From Strigamia acuminata (taxonomy: Eukaryota; Arthropoda; Chilopoda; Geophilomorpha; Linotaeniidae): a DNA stretch of 64,000 nt. Shown here one piece after another: positions 38,944 through 52,475 of the stretch (within the stretch, counting starts at the first letter, position 1; every line of letters starts with the position of its first letter). The notes under the pieces were generated by a model. That model made no database searches, was not told where the DNA came from, and worked only from the letters and a program-made list of their open reading frames with translations. Both the position numbers and the translations under genes were made by a program. The stretch covers positions 27,926,427 to 27,990,426 of the forward strand of contig OX442315.1 of NCBI GenBank assembly GCA_949358305.1, read 5' to 3'.

Positions 38944-39060
38944 GTCATGTTTAATGTTTAAATCGTGCGCATGTCCACTGCGTCTCAAAACAGGCTAAAT
39001 CGTCCGCCATTTTTTAAGTTAGTTTCGAGAGAAGCAGTGTTGTTTAAAATGCTGTTTAGT
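38944..39060 (+). repeat. Dispersed repeat, copy 2
   Basis: Collinear with 10,668-10,790: CATG, TGTTTAAAT, TCCACTGCG, AAAACAGGCTAAATC, ATTTTTTAAGTTAG and a later TTTAAAAT block, in the same order and strand. Confidence 0.6.
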
Positions 39061-41961
39061 CTAAATTAATTTACGAATGCACCTGGTGATCCCCAGTACA
39101 AATATGAGGAATTAAATATTAAATTGATTTGTGAGTCAGTCACGTACGTGCATGTTGGAAAACAGCGAAAGACAGATTTATTACACATCAAACAAGATGG
39201 CGAACAATAGAGATTTACGGGAGCCAATCCGTAATCCCCTTACAGAAACAGGGTGCCCACTTACGGTAAGGAAGTGGACTGAGAGCAGGGATCACAGTCC
39301 GGTGCCCGAGAGTCACATTACTAAAGCTCTAAAAAGCTCAAAGTACTCCGGTAATTTTAACTCACTCTTCTGGATAGTTTAATTTTTTATCATCTTGCCA
39401 GTTTCAACTGTAATTTTATATAAAAATCTTTCATAAGTAATGAGATAGCAAATATAATATTTATTAGGATAGAATCTTTCTACATTTGCCGGTTTTATTA
39501 CCGGTATCCCTTTGTTCAAGATTCTAAGTTCAAAACGTTGTGTAAAATCCCAACAACCATTTACTACTTACCAACTGCATTACTTAATACATAATTAATG
39601 CAAAAGATAAAAGTGCCATTTCGCCATGGCCAAACCAAATGACCATTAAGAGCCTTCGTTGCGGACACTTCATAATTTCGTCGTCCCACCCGACTATATT
39701 AGCAACAATGCAATTAGTTAAACACTCAGGAGGAATAAAAGCCTCATCAACACCCAAAAAATAAAAAAAACGAAATTAACAAGCCAAATTTAATCTAGCA
39801 CCTATTCCCGATCGATATTTAATTCACTGAACTTTATCAAACAAATAAAAAAGGGAATAGTTTCCACTACAATTTCATTATCAAGCCGGAAATAATGAAT
39901 TTCAGATTAAGTGTCGAAGAAAGGAAATGAAAGGGTTGACGAAATGGTAGCGACATTCACACTGAATAGCGCACAACGAGCTGGGGAAAATATTTAACGA
40001 CTCGCAGCAAGAGGAAGTAAACGCAGCAGCCAAAAATAAATGTCCTCTACTTCACCAGTCATGTTGCTTTTCGACACAAAAGAGGAAGGATTTTCGCACC
40101 AAGTTAGGGAAACTTAACACAGCGTCAATGTTTTGCTTCCCCCATTCCGCAGCTCGAGAAGACTGCTGCTGTTGTGTAGCATAGTTTTTTAAACTTTTCA
40201 ATTCAACACACGCTTTTGTGCACCTTGTGCATGGAAATCAAGTGGAGCTTTACATTTGGACCTTTGATTCGCCTCGAGTGCGCCTCGCAAGTGCCACTTG
40301 AGAAAAGAGATGAGATGCAGTTGTGATTGCTCGTGACAAGAGTTAACGTTTGCCACTTTACCTTATCTGGAGAGGTTTCACGCGATAGAACGAAACGCTC
40401 TGTCACGTCGCATCGTTCTCAGGCCAACACACAAACTTGCAAAATTATAAATGTGTCCGAAATTTCTCTTTCTTTCGGCCGGCTCCGATAACAAACAAAC
40501 GTCGTCATCAATCTTGGATGCGCATGTGAAATGCAACAATTTCAGCGCTGCAATATTCTAAATCACAAAGAGCGAATTGGAAACGAGACAAGGATTTAAA
40601 GACAACCCTTTGACTCAACTGTGTTCACAATACATTACTGTCTGGCTCAAGCTGTGCAGTCAAGCCTAACTATCACAGAAAGTTGCCCGCAAACGATTGG
40701 CTCGTTAAGGCAAATGGCAAGAGAAATAAGAAACCATCTTGATGTGTGTGGTGGATCGAGCGAGTATTAAATTCAAAAATTATTGCTATCTGCCATAAAG
40801 ATAAGAAAAGAAAAAAAATAAAAAATAGAAAGAAAAAAAATAAATAAATAGAATAAATAAAAAAAATCCTCGAGACGATTATTAAATCCGCGTGCACAAT
40901 ATTGAAATGACATCAACGTGCAAATATGTTGCTCACACAACCCACTTTACGACTCCATCCCAGGAGCCATTCTCAGTTACATCAATTTATCGCCGTATGG
41001 GAAAAGAACGTAAAACCGAAATCTAGCATGTTTATATATCCCCACAACTCCAGTCAAGAAAAATCAGGCGAAACATTTTGCACCCAATAGGTGCATTCAA
41101 ATCCTTGGCTTTATGAAAAGTGACTTTGGCGCCATTTCCGTGACGCAGCAAACCGAGCAATTTACAACAAGACGGCACGTACCGTAACTCTATTCCACAT
41201 ATTCATTAATGTTATTTATTTCTTTGATGACATTCATTTTTTAAAAAACCTCGCCAATAACTACAGGTAAAAAAGTCGTAAAGTAGATCAAAAAGATAAA
41301 ATGCAACACTTCTTGTCACTTTACGATGTTAATTTTGCGTTGACGTGTCATTTGAAAAGTGGCGAAGCGAGAAAACCAGCAAAGTGAAAAGATTTCCAAC
41401 GCGCCCAAATGACAACCATATTCATTTGCACCGGTATATATTATATTAAAATATTTGCGCAGCATCAACGCAAAATTTATCACGTACGGCTGCAACATGA
41501 CTGCAAAATCCCCAAAATTTAGCACGACATTGTGAAACTGACCTTTAACACTTGGATCAAGTCTCCTATTAACGTCAAGACACCAATTCATTGATCTAAG
41601 GAATGCTAGCGCTAAACTTAGCAACTCACCAACAAAATTCACAGGAATGTGGCAAACAAATTAAAAGTACATCAATTGCAACTCAAAAATAAAACACATG
41701 TCATTTCTCCATGCCCGCAAGAGTCAAAACAAATGCCAAAATCTACTATCACAACAACAACAGCCATTTTGAAAAATTAAATAAATATCACATAACTAAA
41801 TATCAACATATTTTCTAGTTTTCTCGATCAATTTAACATTTATTTTAGTCGTTCTATTTCATTTACTGTTCATTTCCAAACATTTCAAATAAAGAAAGTA
41901 CATCATATTTCACATCAACTCTTTTAACCCGTCGGCAAGCCAAATTTAACCATATCACATT

Positions 41962-42006
41962 CTTCGCACTAATTAAACGTGTATAATGTCCTTCGCACTA
42001 ATTAAA
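41962..42006 (+). repeat. Direct repeat of 16 bases, 29-base spacing
   Basis: CTTCGCACTAATTAAA occurs identically at 41,962-41,977 and 41,991-42,006. Both copies contain a TAATTA homeodomain core. Confidence 0.75.
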
Positions 42007-45000
42007 TAGACCAGAGGGATAAAACACTAGAGGGCGTCCAGGCTAAGATGAATGCGAGAATGACTGTCACGATGATAGATGAGTGGCCACACGAGCGACA
42101 TAAGAAAATACCAGATCATTCCCTTGAGCAAACCCTATATAGTATTTCAAATTCAATATACAATCCCCAAAGCAGCACCATTAATTATGCAGTCATTGAC
42201 CAATATCGCGCACATGTTCGTATATTTTCCCATTCAACCACTCAAACTTGATGGTTGATACTACTGTTAAAAATTAAGATTTCCATCCACGCCTACGTTC
42301 ACCTCATCGGAAGGTGCGAGCCGGCTGCAAAAGCACCTTGGGAATATCAACTAAGCTTCGGCAACAAGAAAACGTCAAAGGATCAATAAGAACAAAAGAC
42401 ATGTGAGCGAAACCCGCTGCCGAGATAGAAAGGAGAATGGGCAAAGAGGGACTGGAAAGAGAGATCCGTAGAAATGAGAGATGGGGTTATTTCGACCTTT
42501 TCCTGCCTCGACGGCGCGAATACCTCATAAATTAGACGGCGGCAACCCGTGCTACTCTATCATCATTAGCAAATGTTTCGTGCCAGCCCATGTGAAAAGA
42601 AAACTTATTTTTCGGAGTTGACAAAAGAAAATTGCTCGCAGCTTTTATATTTTCGCTACAGGGACTAAAATTCGTAATAATGCCGACGTTAATAAGCATT
42701 CGTGACAATTTTTCTCTGTTTTCAGTCCAAATGTTTTCCATTCTGCATCCGGGCTATTTTGAAAATTAAAAAAAAAAAAAAAACATTTATAAAAAAAAAA
42801 ATATAAAAAACTTATTACCCGAGTTGTTCCCACATTTCGTCAAAATACATTTTCCAGTTAATATCAAATCTCAATTTTCTGAACACTGAAAAAGCATATT
42901 TTTTATTTACGTACGGTAAACTTGCCAACAATCGACTCGGGTTTATATGAGTTTACACCTCTTTCCTCCTAGTGAGAACAAAGCAACAAAAAAAGCAATT
43001 TCTTCTATCTAATAAAAGGTTATAAAGGTGAACATTGAAGCGCAGTATTTTTTCTTTCTTTATTTTAAAGCAGCAAAAAATAATCAACTTCAAGCCAAAA
43101 GAAAAATGGATAAACTGTTTGTCGAAGCAAAACAAAGCCGATAAAAAGCATAAAAATCGCCGAATGCCATTCAAAACTCCACTTAAACGTCCATAAAACC
43201 ACTAAAAAGCATTGGAATTTACAAGTACTTAAAACTTTTATGAAATATACTCCAATCTGCAGTACAAACGCAATAACCTTTAAAAAGAAACACTGAAAAA
43301 CATCCAAAATGGCTGCTCACAGTTTGCCGAAATAAATTATTTCACATTCCACATCACCTTTAAATTTATTTTTATTAATCCAATCACATTTTATCAAACC
43401 CATCTTTGAACAAGAAAACGTCCCAGTAATCCAATATTTTGCACTATCTTCAAATTATCGCACAACTCTCTTCCATCCGAGTATTTAAACCAGAGCATTC
43501 CCTTTAACATTCCGGATGCAAACAAGAAAACAAGACGACACTACCACGTGAGAGCAAAGGGTAAACATGTAAGAAGACGTAGCACTCTTACATTTGATGC
43601 CCATCTTCATTTAGGAATGTTAAGACAGCCCTCGTGCCACCATTTTATCTCGTTGCAGCCAAGATAATGAGATGCATGTTCATGATGCTCAAGTTCAGTT
43701 GGCCTCGACCCCCGTTGCAATCTTTCCCCTATCGCATGTTAATTAAATTACCCACCGATAGCAATAAATATTGATTTATTGAACAAAATTCGAACGCAGT
43801 CTTTCCGCTTGCTATCTCGCCTCCCACCGTGGACTGTTATCTCACAATTTTATTCTCAATTCCACTCTTAATTACACGAGCTTTTATGATCAGAAAACAA
43901 CCTTTGCTTTCACTTCACCACATTTCCCGATTGCTGCTTCAAATCGGTCCAAATCCTTGAACGGAGACAAAGAAATAGTCGAGCACAGATTACTTTTGAT
44001 CCAACTGGCTAACCATTGTCTTCGTCTTTATCTACTGTGTGTACAGAACTAAAGATTCATATCCTTTTCCCACTGCGCGTCACACGACGTTTTTAACATT
44101 CAGTAGTAATCCAACGTCATTAACGTGCAAAGAAAACAGATATACGATAGCCACAGCAATTGTGAGTAACCGGCACCTCATCAATTATAAATCGGGACTT
44201 GTTCCCATTGGGCGATTTCAGCTACCAACCGGATCACAAAAGCAGGGCCATTACTTAGTGCAAAGTGAAGACGTTCAATTGACTGGGGAACAGTCGAGTA
44301 GACCCACAAAAAGAAAAGAAAGTCCTACTATTCATTATTTTGTTGATGATTCCCATGAAACACAGCGAGAAGAGGGAGAAGATCTATTTTGCAAGAACAT
44401 TTGAAATATTCGCCTTTCAATGCAAATGGTCATGTTTGCCTCAATTACTCAAGCTAAAACAAATAGCAATTCCACCGCCACTAAATTCAGTTTTAATGAG
44501 TAATCAAGTTAAATAATCATGTGTGCACAAAAAAAACGGGTATGTGATTATAAATGGTAATTTCTCACATTTCTTGAGTAATCAGTTGCACAATGAATTT
44601 GACGGTCTTCTCTCTCAATTCAAAACCTCAGAACCTGCATTCTTAAACACTCGATAAATTGTTTGTTCAAACAGCAAATTTCGCATGTAAATTTAAGTTA
44701 GTTATGCTCTGGTCTACCTAGATTAGATTAGTTTCTTTCAGCTCGGCTCCACTGACCAACCAACCAAAAAATAAATAACCCCAAACCAATAAACAATTCA
44801 ACTTTAATTGCTTTGAATTTCTCTAGAACAACAACAAAGCAACAATGAAACATGAGAAAGAAAAACCTTCAATGGAATCGATTTCCTCCGTGCAAAACAT
44901 ATTTAAACGTCTTTTTAGTCTAAACTAGCAAATATTTGCCTCTATATCCTCAAGGCCTCATATTCGCAGATGTTCTTTTGAATAATTTATGTTAAGAGTT

Positions 45001-45039
45001 TCAGCAGAATAAAGATTTAGATAATTTAGATGGAAGACA

Positions 45040-45241
45040 TTTATCAGTAGTAATATCACGAGTGCTGTGTGGATTATCGATAATTTAGAGTCAGTCAAGA
45101 AAATTCTTGCCTATCACTAAATCCCCAGTGCCCGAATGGCATGGGGATTTATTCTGGAAAGAACTTGAGTGCCTTTAGTTTAGTTTTTATCAGTAGTAAT
45201 ATCACGAGTGCTATGGGGATTTTAGATAATTTAAGAGTTAG
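45040..45241 (+). repeat. Local direct duplication of about 55 bases
   Basis: The block starting TTATCAGTAGTAATATCACG, then AGTGCT and later GATAATTTA, is found at about 45,040-45,094 and again at about 45,186-45,241, 147 bases apart. The later part of the block differs slightly. Confidence 0.8.
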
Positions 45242-45983
45242 GCTTAGAACTAATAAGCTTGCTGAAGTCGGAAATGATCGGTGCCCGGACATGTCAGTCT
45301 GCACTGGACTACCATAAAAAAAATATTGATGCACAAAAAGATGAAGATTTATTCCAGGAACTCGCGCAGCTTAGAGCACTCCTAGTGACAGCATCTATGT
45401 TTTATGAGATAAAAACTGCAATATGTTTAAAATTAACGAATGACTGTTACGGAAAATTAATTATCCTTGCTTACAAAATGAATAAATTAAAATTTTAATA
45501 ATTAAAACGAAAAAAAAAAATTTAGTTTTATAATTTAACTTTTTCGACAAGTAAAACCAACCAAGTAAAACTGCTTTATTTAGGCTGTCAGCTGCTAGCG
45601 GTTTCATTCCCATCATCAATCCAAAAGATCGAGCTGGTCAACTTTAAATAGAATAGAAAATAAACTTTTCGTCCACTTAAATTTATTCTAGCTAAAATTT
45701 AAATAACAAATTCAACAATAATTTCCCGAGTGGTAGTCATAAGTTAGAATAAAAACGAGTGGAAAGTCTTCGACACAAGAAAGTGACCAAAAGGTCCACA
45801 AATCCTGAAATCATGTGTCTAGATTTAGCTGGTTACACGAGTGAGGATTTGTTCGATTTATATGAATAGTTTTTGTGAGAACCGAGACTTCTAAAGATGA
45901 AGCAACTAATAAGTTTATTTCAGGCTGAATAATTTAAGAAAGGGTTGGGCAAAGTACAAGTGCAAAATACAAGAATTCGTTAT

Positions 45984-46080
45984 CCGATATTATAGCAAAG
46001 AGGCGATATTAATCGATATTACTAGCGATATAATTCGATAATCGCAAGCGATATAAAACGATATATTTTTAACGATATTA
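45984..46080 (+). repeat. CGATAT-rich degenerate repeat
   Basis: About seven occurrences of CGATAT or CGATAA within 97 bases at irregular spacing; probably a decayed simple repeat. Confidence 0.6.
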
Positions 46081-46620
46081 TTGTTTAATTTCCACAGTTT
46101 CAAAACTGAAAGACTCAAAAATCGTCTAACCTAACTGTAATGTTATTAATATGTCGGGACGATTCTGATACCAAGTGAGGCGTCCATTTTATCACTGCTT
46201 CTGTATAATTTAGCAAAGCTTAAATATAGTCCCAAGACACTGGAACTTTAGTTTCTTCGATTACAAAGTTGCCAGATAATGTTCACCTGACAACGATGCA
46301 TTATACATTTGAACGTGGTATTTATTGCGCATGTTATGCTTTATAGTTAGCAACATCAGTCAACACTTATCTACAACTTCAACTTAAAAGTTTTAAAATC
46401 TAAACTTAACATTTTAAATTCCACAATGACCTCTCTCATCCACTATGTTAAATTTTTACCAGCTCGTTGCCAAGCCAAATCACCTGAACCAGTTCGTTCT
46501 TTTTAAACCAATCCGACGAACTTAAACAGACACATCGTATAATGAAATCCGCATAATGAAAAACTATTTAAAAATCTTTTCCCCAATCCGTTTTAAACTG
46601 ATGAACGAAAGTTATCAAAC

Positions 46621-46678
46621 AAAAAAAAAGGAAAAAGAAAGAAAGAAAAAAAAAAGAAAAAAAGAAAGAAAAAAAAAA
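46621..46678 (+). repeat. Polypurine tract (A with scattered G)
   Basis: Fifty-eight bases almost without pyrimidine. It gives a long polypyrimidine tract on the cadherin sense strand. Confidence 0.8.
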
Positions 46679-49600
46679 TAATCACTTCAAGTACAGGAGA
46701 TGAAAGCTCCTCACTTCCTCCATCAAACGCAAACATTCTATTAACGATTTTTTTTTCTTATTAACAAGTAAACCCAGGAAAAAGTAGAGCAGGCAAAGGC
46801 AAGTGCAGCTCATGGGCGAATCTTAATTAAGCAAAGTCTCTTTTCATTCAGGCTAATGCACTATTTCCAAAGAGCTCAACTGCGAGTGAGAACGAATCGA
46901 TTCGCACGCCAGCTCTGACCGTTGCAATAGTGTAATCACATGCCTTCTAGGCTCTCCAACTAACCAATCAGCACTCAGATTATTAACTCCATGCACATTT
47001 AATAAAATTATTTAATTCCACCCGTCTGAAATTACAAAACTAAAGTAAAACTCCGAACCAAATACGAATAAACACTCAATTGACAAAACTAAAAGAAAAA
47101 GAGTCAAAGATGACCCGTCGTCTTCAATTCGTCTTGAGTGTATCTTTGCTAGCTCAGCTTCGTCTCAACTGATAAGGAAGTCTTCTTGGCCTCAACAAAC
47201 ATTGCATCGCCCTCTGGCCTACTCTCTTCCATCGATTTTCTTGCAACATTGTCATGTACAGTCGAGAAAATGCTAGATGAATATTTTCTACTTTCTCCAA
47301 GAAAACAAATCCGAACAAACACTTTGTAATTGTATTTGAACAGTCACATTTTTGATTCCAACACCGTACGCATAGCGCTACATTTCTCCAGGAAATAAGA
47401 ATAAAAATATAGTCGGAAGATTTGAAAAAGCTAAAAGTTTAAGTTATACGAGGGGCCAACGAATATCGTCCATTGCTTTTATCTTTTTCTTCGTATACTC
47501 CTATTTTTATGATCTCTAGTCGCTGGTTAGGGGCGCCATTGGCAAGGATTTTGGAGCACGGTCCTCACATCTCACGATTACCATCACCATCAACTGCTGT
47601 TTTCAGTTCAGTGCCATCACAAAGCATGGCAAACTTATATCTTTAAAGATTCAAGCCAACTTTTATTTACTTAGCCAGGTTCCAACCTATTCTCTGCTAT
47701 ACTGCTATGTCAACAATAAAAGAAAACATAACTTTACGATGGACCTAGCATTAAATCCCGTGAGTACGTCACTTAAAAGTTCGCTCTTAAAAACCCGGAT
47801 CACTCATAAACTTTATTTCCGCTGGTCTAACATTTTAATCTCGTACTGCGATTGATTTCTTCACAAATTACGCGCGGGGAATCGCTAATACACATCATAT
47901 TTACATGCCACGAGTGATCTGGGTAATCCAGAGCCGCATTAAGAGGATTATTGCAATATGTTATGACGAAAACAACACGCTTCACTGACCAAATATTATT
48001 TACAAAGTGTATTGTCTTTTTGCTACGTAAACACTCGCCCGTTCTATCTGGAAAATGTCAGTCCTCTGACGTCAAATATTAAACTACATTCCTGATGGCT
48101 TCATCCTTTCTTGCCAACGCACGTTCATTTTAAAACAACAATTTTTCTTCATAAAACTTAAATGAACACAAAAATAAACGAAAATAATGACATTTTCTCA
48201 TCTTTTGTCCAATTAATTACTCACATTTCACACAAACAAAACTGTTACGTTCCTTTTTATTGCAAATCAATTCTCCCAGCGAAAATCAAGGCCCGACAAT
48301 CTCCACCAGCATCTTTCAATTTTTCATCACTAGATCAAAGGTCCCGACCACGCACAAAGCTAATTGACCACTCCAAGAACAAATTACCCAACACTGCACT
48401 ACAAATATTTACCAAAACCACTATCTCACTCCTAATTCTCATTTCCTCGACCCACTGCAATGACAGACGAATGAACACAAATCAAGTCCATTATATGCCT
48501 TTCCATCTAGCCAATGTTTCGGCCCTTACGTCTACGAGGCCACTAAATAACGAGGTAATTTTCCCACTCTTCCTCTCTCCGCGAAGACAACAATCTAGGG
48601 TTACTTTTTTTGGTTGACTTTCCTCCTTTTTTTTCCCTTCATTTTTCCGCTCTCATTCTCTTCCGTGATATACAGACACTGCCAAGTGGGAAAAATAAAG
48701 AACCACGTGACTCCGTAACGATACGTTGATAAGCCCAAGTGATGGCTGCTTCCACAATGCCATTATCAAAGGCAAAATTGCGGTGTAGGGATTTCGGGTC
48801 CTGACGAGACGAGAGAGTGGGTATATAGGCACATCCCTAGCCGTCACCATGGAAACCAAAAACCGCTTCAACGACTCAGATGATGTGTACCTTCAAGCAT
48901 GCGCCTTTCACATTGCCAGTAAAAATAACCAGTTTTAAACAAAATAAGCCAAGAGCAAAAGTGTATGCAATTTAAAGGTAATAAATTATCATAAAAAAAA
49001 AACCAAGAAAAAGTTTTTAAAAAGTTTTTAATTTAAACTTTTTCATTTCATTCTAATTTATTTAAAAAAAATTCAACAAAAATGATTAGAATCGACAGAA
49101 AATATAATCCTGGTTCTACATTTTCCTTTTATTAGTCTTTTTAGTCCTTCAGAACAGGCACAATGAAAAACGAATCGAGTTTGCAAATACAATGAGTAAG
49201 CAAAACAAGCAAGTTTACGATCAGCCATTACCAAATGTTGTCGAGATAGGGAAAAGAATTTTTAAAGTTAGTCGATGCCAACAAGAATGCAATCCTAATC
49301 TACACAACCAGCACGAAACAAATCACACAAACAACAAAATAAAATCATAAAAATATTCAATTTGTTATTTAAATAAAAATTATTCAAATACAAATAAATA
49401 AATGTCGGTACATGCAAAATAAATTCCGTCTCGTTTCCAGATCGACGACTGTACAAATGAGCACTGCCTTTAAAATGCCACTTTCTAGTGAAACGGGCTT
49501 AACTGATAAGTAATCAAGTTAGCAATGCAAATTAGAAATTTATTTGGTTTCCCCACCCAAAATTAAATTCAGAAAAAAAAAACATTGTAAAGTGTACACT

Positions 49601-51907
49601 ATATTCAAATTAAATGCAAAAATACAAAAACTTCGTTCAGAACTTTCAAAAACAAGTCAGTAATTTCATTTGAAAGTCTCGCAGCATCTTTAAGCTTCGA
49701 ACCGGAAGTTAAATAATTCACCGACTTTAATTCGTCGAATAACTTCATCCCATTATCAACTCTCGAGTGTTAAAAATCTCTGTATACTCCTGCATGGAAG
49801 AAGCGATCGAGTGTGAAATACAGAAGCTAAACAGTGATTAAAACGAGCAAACAGCCAATAAACAAAAACCTCCATTTTCATCGTGGGACCCATTTATTTC
49901 ATCGGACTTCTTCAAAGTCAAGTTGCGCAACAAATCAACGCGTTTCCCAAACCGAGATAACAAGAAAACAATTTCACTGCGTTTTCAGTCGTGCATCTCA
50001 GAGGACTTGATCTCTCAAGATAGCTGATACCAACCGTAAAGAAAAAAGAAAAAAATCAAATTTAATTTACCACCAAGCCTTAATTTTGCTTAACATTTCT
50101 CACAATCTCTCATCTAAGTTGTGACCACCGTTTCATGGATAAAGTCGATCCAAACTTTCTAGCTCCACAATTTAATTAAAACACTTAATACCCTATAGAG
50201 ATTATACATGCTCTCTCCCATACAACTTTGATCAAAACAAGAGATCAAGCGCACAATAAGAAATCACAACTTCTAATGGTCTTTTCCAATGCCGTTTTTA
50301 GGAATTTAAAGAGGAACACAAAAACTCACTTTATTGTGAATTTCTTCGAATATTAGCCGCAACTTGGATTCTAAGAAATGCGGTATATGACAGTCACCAT
50401 TTAATAACTGCTGAACACGATATTTGACGTCAGAGGTCATTCAATCTCTTTCCAAATTGGCAACCGTTAAAATTAGAAACTAATTTTCAATTACAACGTT
50501 AGAGCACAAGATAATTTGTCGTTTACTCATTTTTCACTTGAGTAGAGCGGAAAGCGAACAGCTAAACTAAAAGTCTTCCATTGAACCAGAGAAAATAAAG
50601 GCTAAAACTCTAGAAAACAAAAATTTTAAAAACTATAAATAAGTTTTCCTTCTCGATCAATTGGAGATGAACTAAATCCTTATCCCGAGATTTAATCACA
50701 GCAAATCCCGGGTGTTATTTTAATCAGCGCATCATTAAAAAGGATATAAGCCTAGATCGGTGTATTATGAAATTAAAATTACTAAATAAATTATGCAATA
50801 ACCTAACCAAACTAAAACTAAATCATAACGTAAACATTAAAAGTTAATACAAAAAAATAATGCGAAACGACGAACTTGTCACATGTCACGAAGCGGCAGC
50901 AAGAAAAGACTAAAAAGCAATCTTAGTTCCATTCATCCAAAAGACGATAGTTCTTGATTAAACTTTACTTACTCATTTCACTCAAACGCAATGTAGAGGA
51001 AATAAGATTGTCTTATTGCTCGTCAATCAAAGAATTAATTAAAAAGCAGAATGTTTAAAATTTTAAACAAATATAATAACATAATTACGTCCAAAACAGA
51101 TCTCCTAAAGTCTAGTATAGTAAATATTTGAATATTTCAAAAAATAATCTTCATGAAAATGAAAAATTAATAAACTTGTTTCCATGTTAAGCCTCGTCAA
51201 AAATCTGTACCATCAAGACGATGTTATTTATTTTTCACTCGACAATTGACATCACATTTCCATTTGAAATATAAACAATAGAAGGTTTTAGGTCTGCGGC
51301 ACACAAGTGTTTAAAGAAGGCCCTGCTATAAATCAACATGGAAAACTCACTCGACTCTATAGAAACTGTCACATGTCAAGTGCAAGTAAAAACTGAAAAT
51401 CAAAACTACGCTTACAATATTTCATACTCATATTTTCTCCCGTGCAGAAGAGCTTTTACAATACATCCGTATGTCAATCCCATCTGGATGTTAATACAAT
51501 GTGATTACCAGTTCCCTATTTGCACTAATTAGCACTCAGTATTAAAATCATCTTATTATGCGAGGCAAACTGTATTAATTCTAATAAAAATAATCTCAAC
51601 TTCTAAAAAAAAAACAATTTTAATACAAAATACTAATTAAACTTTATAAGTCTCTTATTTCTAGAAACGATAAAGAAAAGCACAAGCCTACATAAATATT
51701 CTAAGCTTAAGTATTTATTTTAAAACTTTCATTACTCAACATCTTGAATTGCAAGTACTGTTTATAAAACTGCATCACTCACTGCTGAGTGGCAGATTCC
51801 CCCATCAGAAATTTCTGAAAATCCTCTCCAATTAAGTAGGAAAAGCAGTTGTATAAAGAGGATCTCCATTCCCTTAACGATTTGCACATTCATTCATAAA
51901 TCTCCGT

Positions 51908-52067
51908 TTAAAAATATAACCGCACGAGTTTGTTGCAGGTGTTCATATAGGCTTTCATCGTGCCTTGTTTACACATCTTCATGTCACCCATATGCTTTCT
52001 GCAGCTGTCAGCATTGCTTATGCACTGAAAACACGAGTGTACATCACCATCAAGTCCAAAGACCTGC
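51908..52067 (-). other. Cysteine-rich exon-like open frame, unproven
   Basis: On minus, a pyrimidine-rich run ending CTTCTGCAG at about 52,062 looks like an acceptor. It is followed by an open frame, VFGLDGDVHSCFQCISNADSC, then KHMGDMKMCKQG, MNTCNKL and a stop at 51,908. Five cysteines in about 35 residues, beginning C-x-x-C-x(6)-C, recall the start of small secreted Ly6-type domains, but the rest of such a domain is missing. The hydrophobic residues upstream come from the pyrimidine tract, and the frame has no ATG there. It may be chance. Confidence 0.2.
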
Positions 52068-52361
52068 AGAAGCAGCAGCAGCGTAATGTGAATGCTAACA
52101 AAGACGAAAATGACAGCCACAAGTGAAATTGCACCCAATTACCGACAATGACCTCGTGTTGTTGATTCAAGAATTCGCGCACTTAATTCTGTACATGTGC
52201 CCGCTTTACTAACTCCCACTCCTTAATAAAAGCCAAAATGCAAACAATAGAGTTTTCACAAGAAAAACATTCTTGAGAAACTATTGTGCATTTCAATTTA
52301 AAACTTTATTCTATCCTTCATTAACAGATAACACTAGCTACATTGAATAAACAATTGATAA

Positions 52362-52475
52362 AACACGAGAATTAGCACTACTTGTTAACACGAGATGGCG
52401 TCCTGAAATATCAGCAGTCTTCTAGCAAGACTTACATTCTAGTTAACATGTAGTGCTAATTCTAGTGTCGTGTTA
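52362..52475. mobile_element. Short foldback element, about 114 bp
   Basis: The left arm AACACGAGAATTAGCACTAC, then TTGTTAAC, pairs with the right arm at 52,442-52,475, whose reverse complement reads AACACGACACTAGAATTAGC, then ACTACATGTTAAC. The arms match except for a small insertion. A spacer of about 52 bases lies between. This fits a miniature inverted-repeat transposable element. Confidence 0.7.

Noticed and set aside
44039-44404. 121-codon open frame on plus
   Set aside because: It starts at GTG and has no recognisable motif, signal peptide or splice support.
48162-48617. 151-codon open frame on plus
   Set aside because: It has an ATG, but the content is unremarkable, with no domain, no conserved motif and the bias of a T-poor tract. 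It runs antisense to the presumed cadherin intron.
49685-49705. B-box-like GGTTCGAAGC on minus, considered as a tRNA
   Set aside because: No A-box, no acceptor stem and no anticodon arm nearby.
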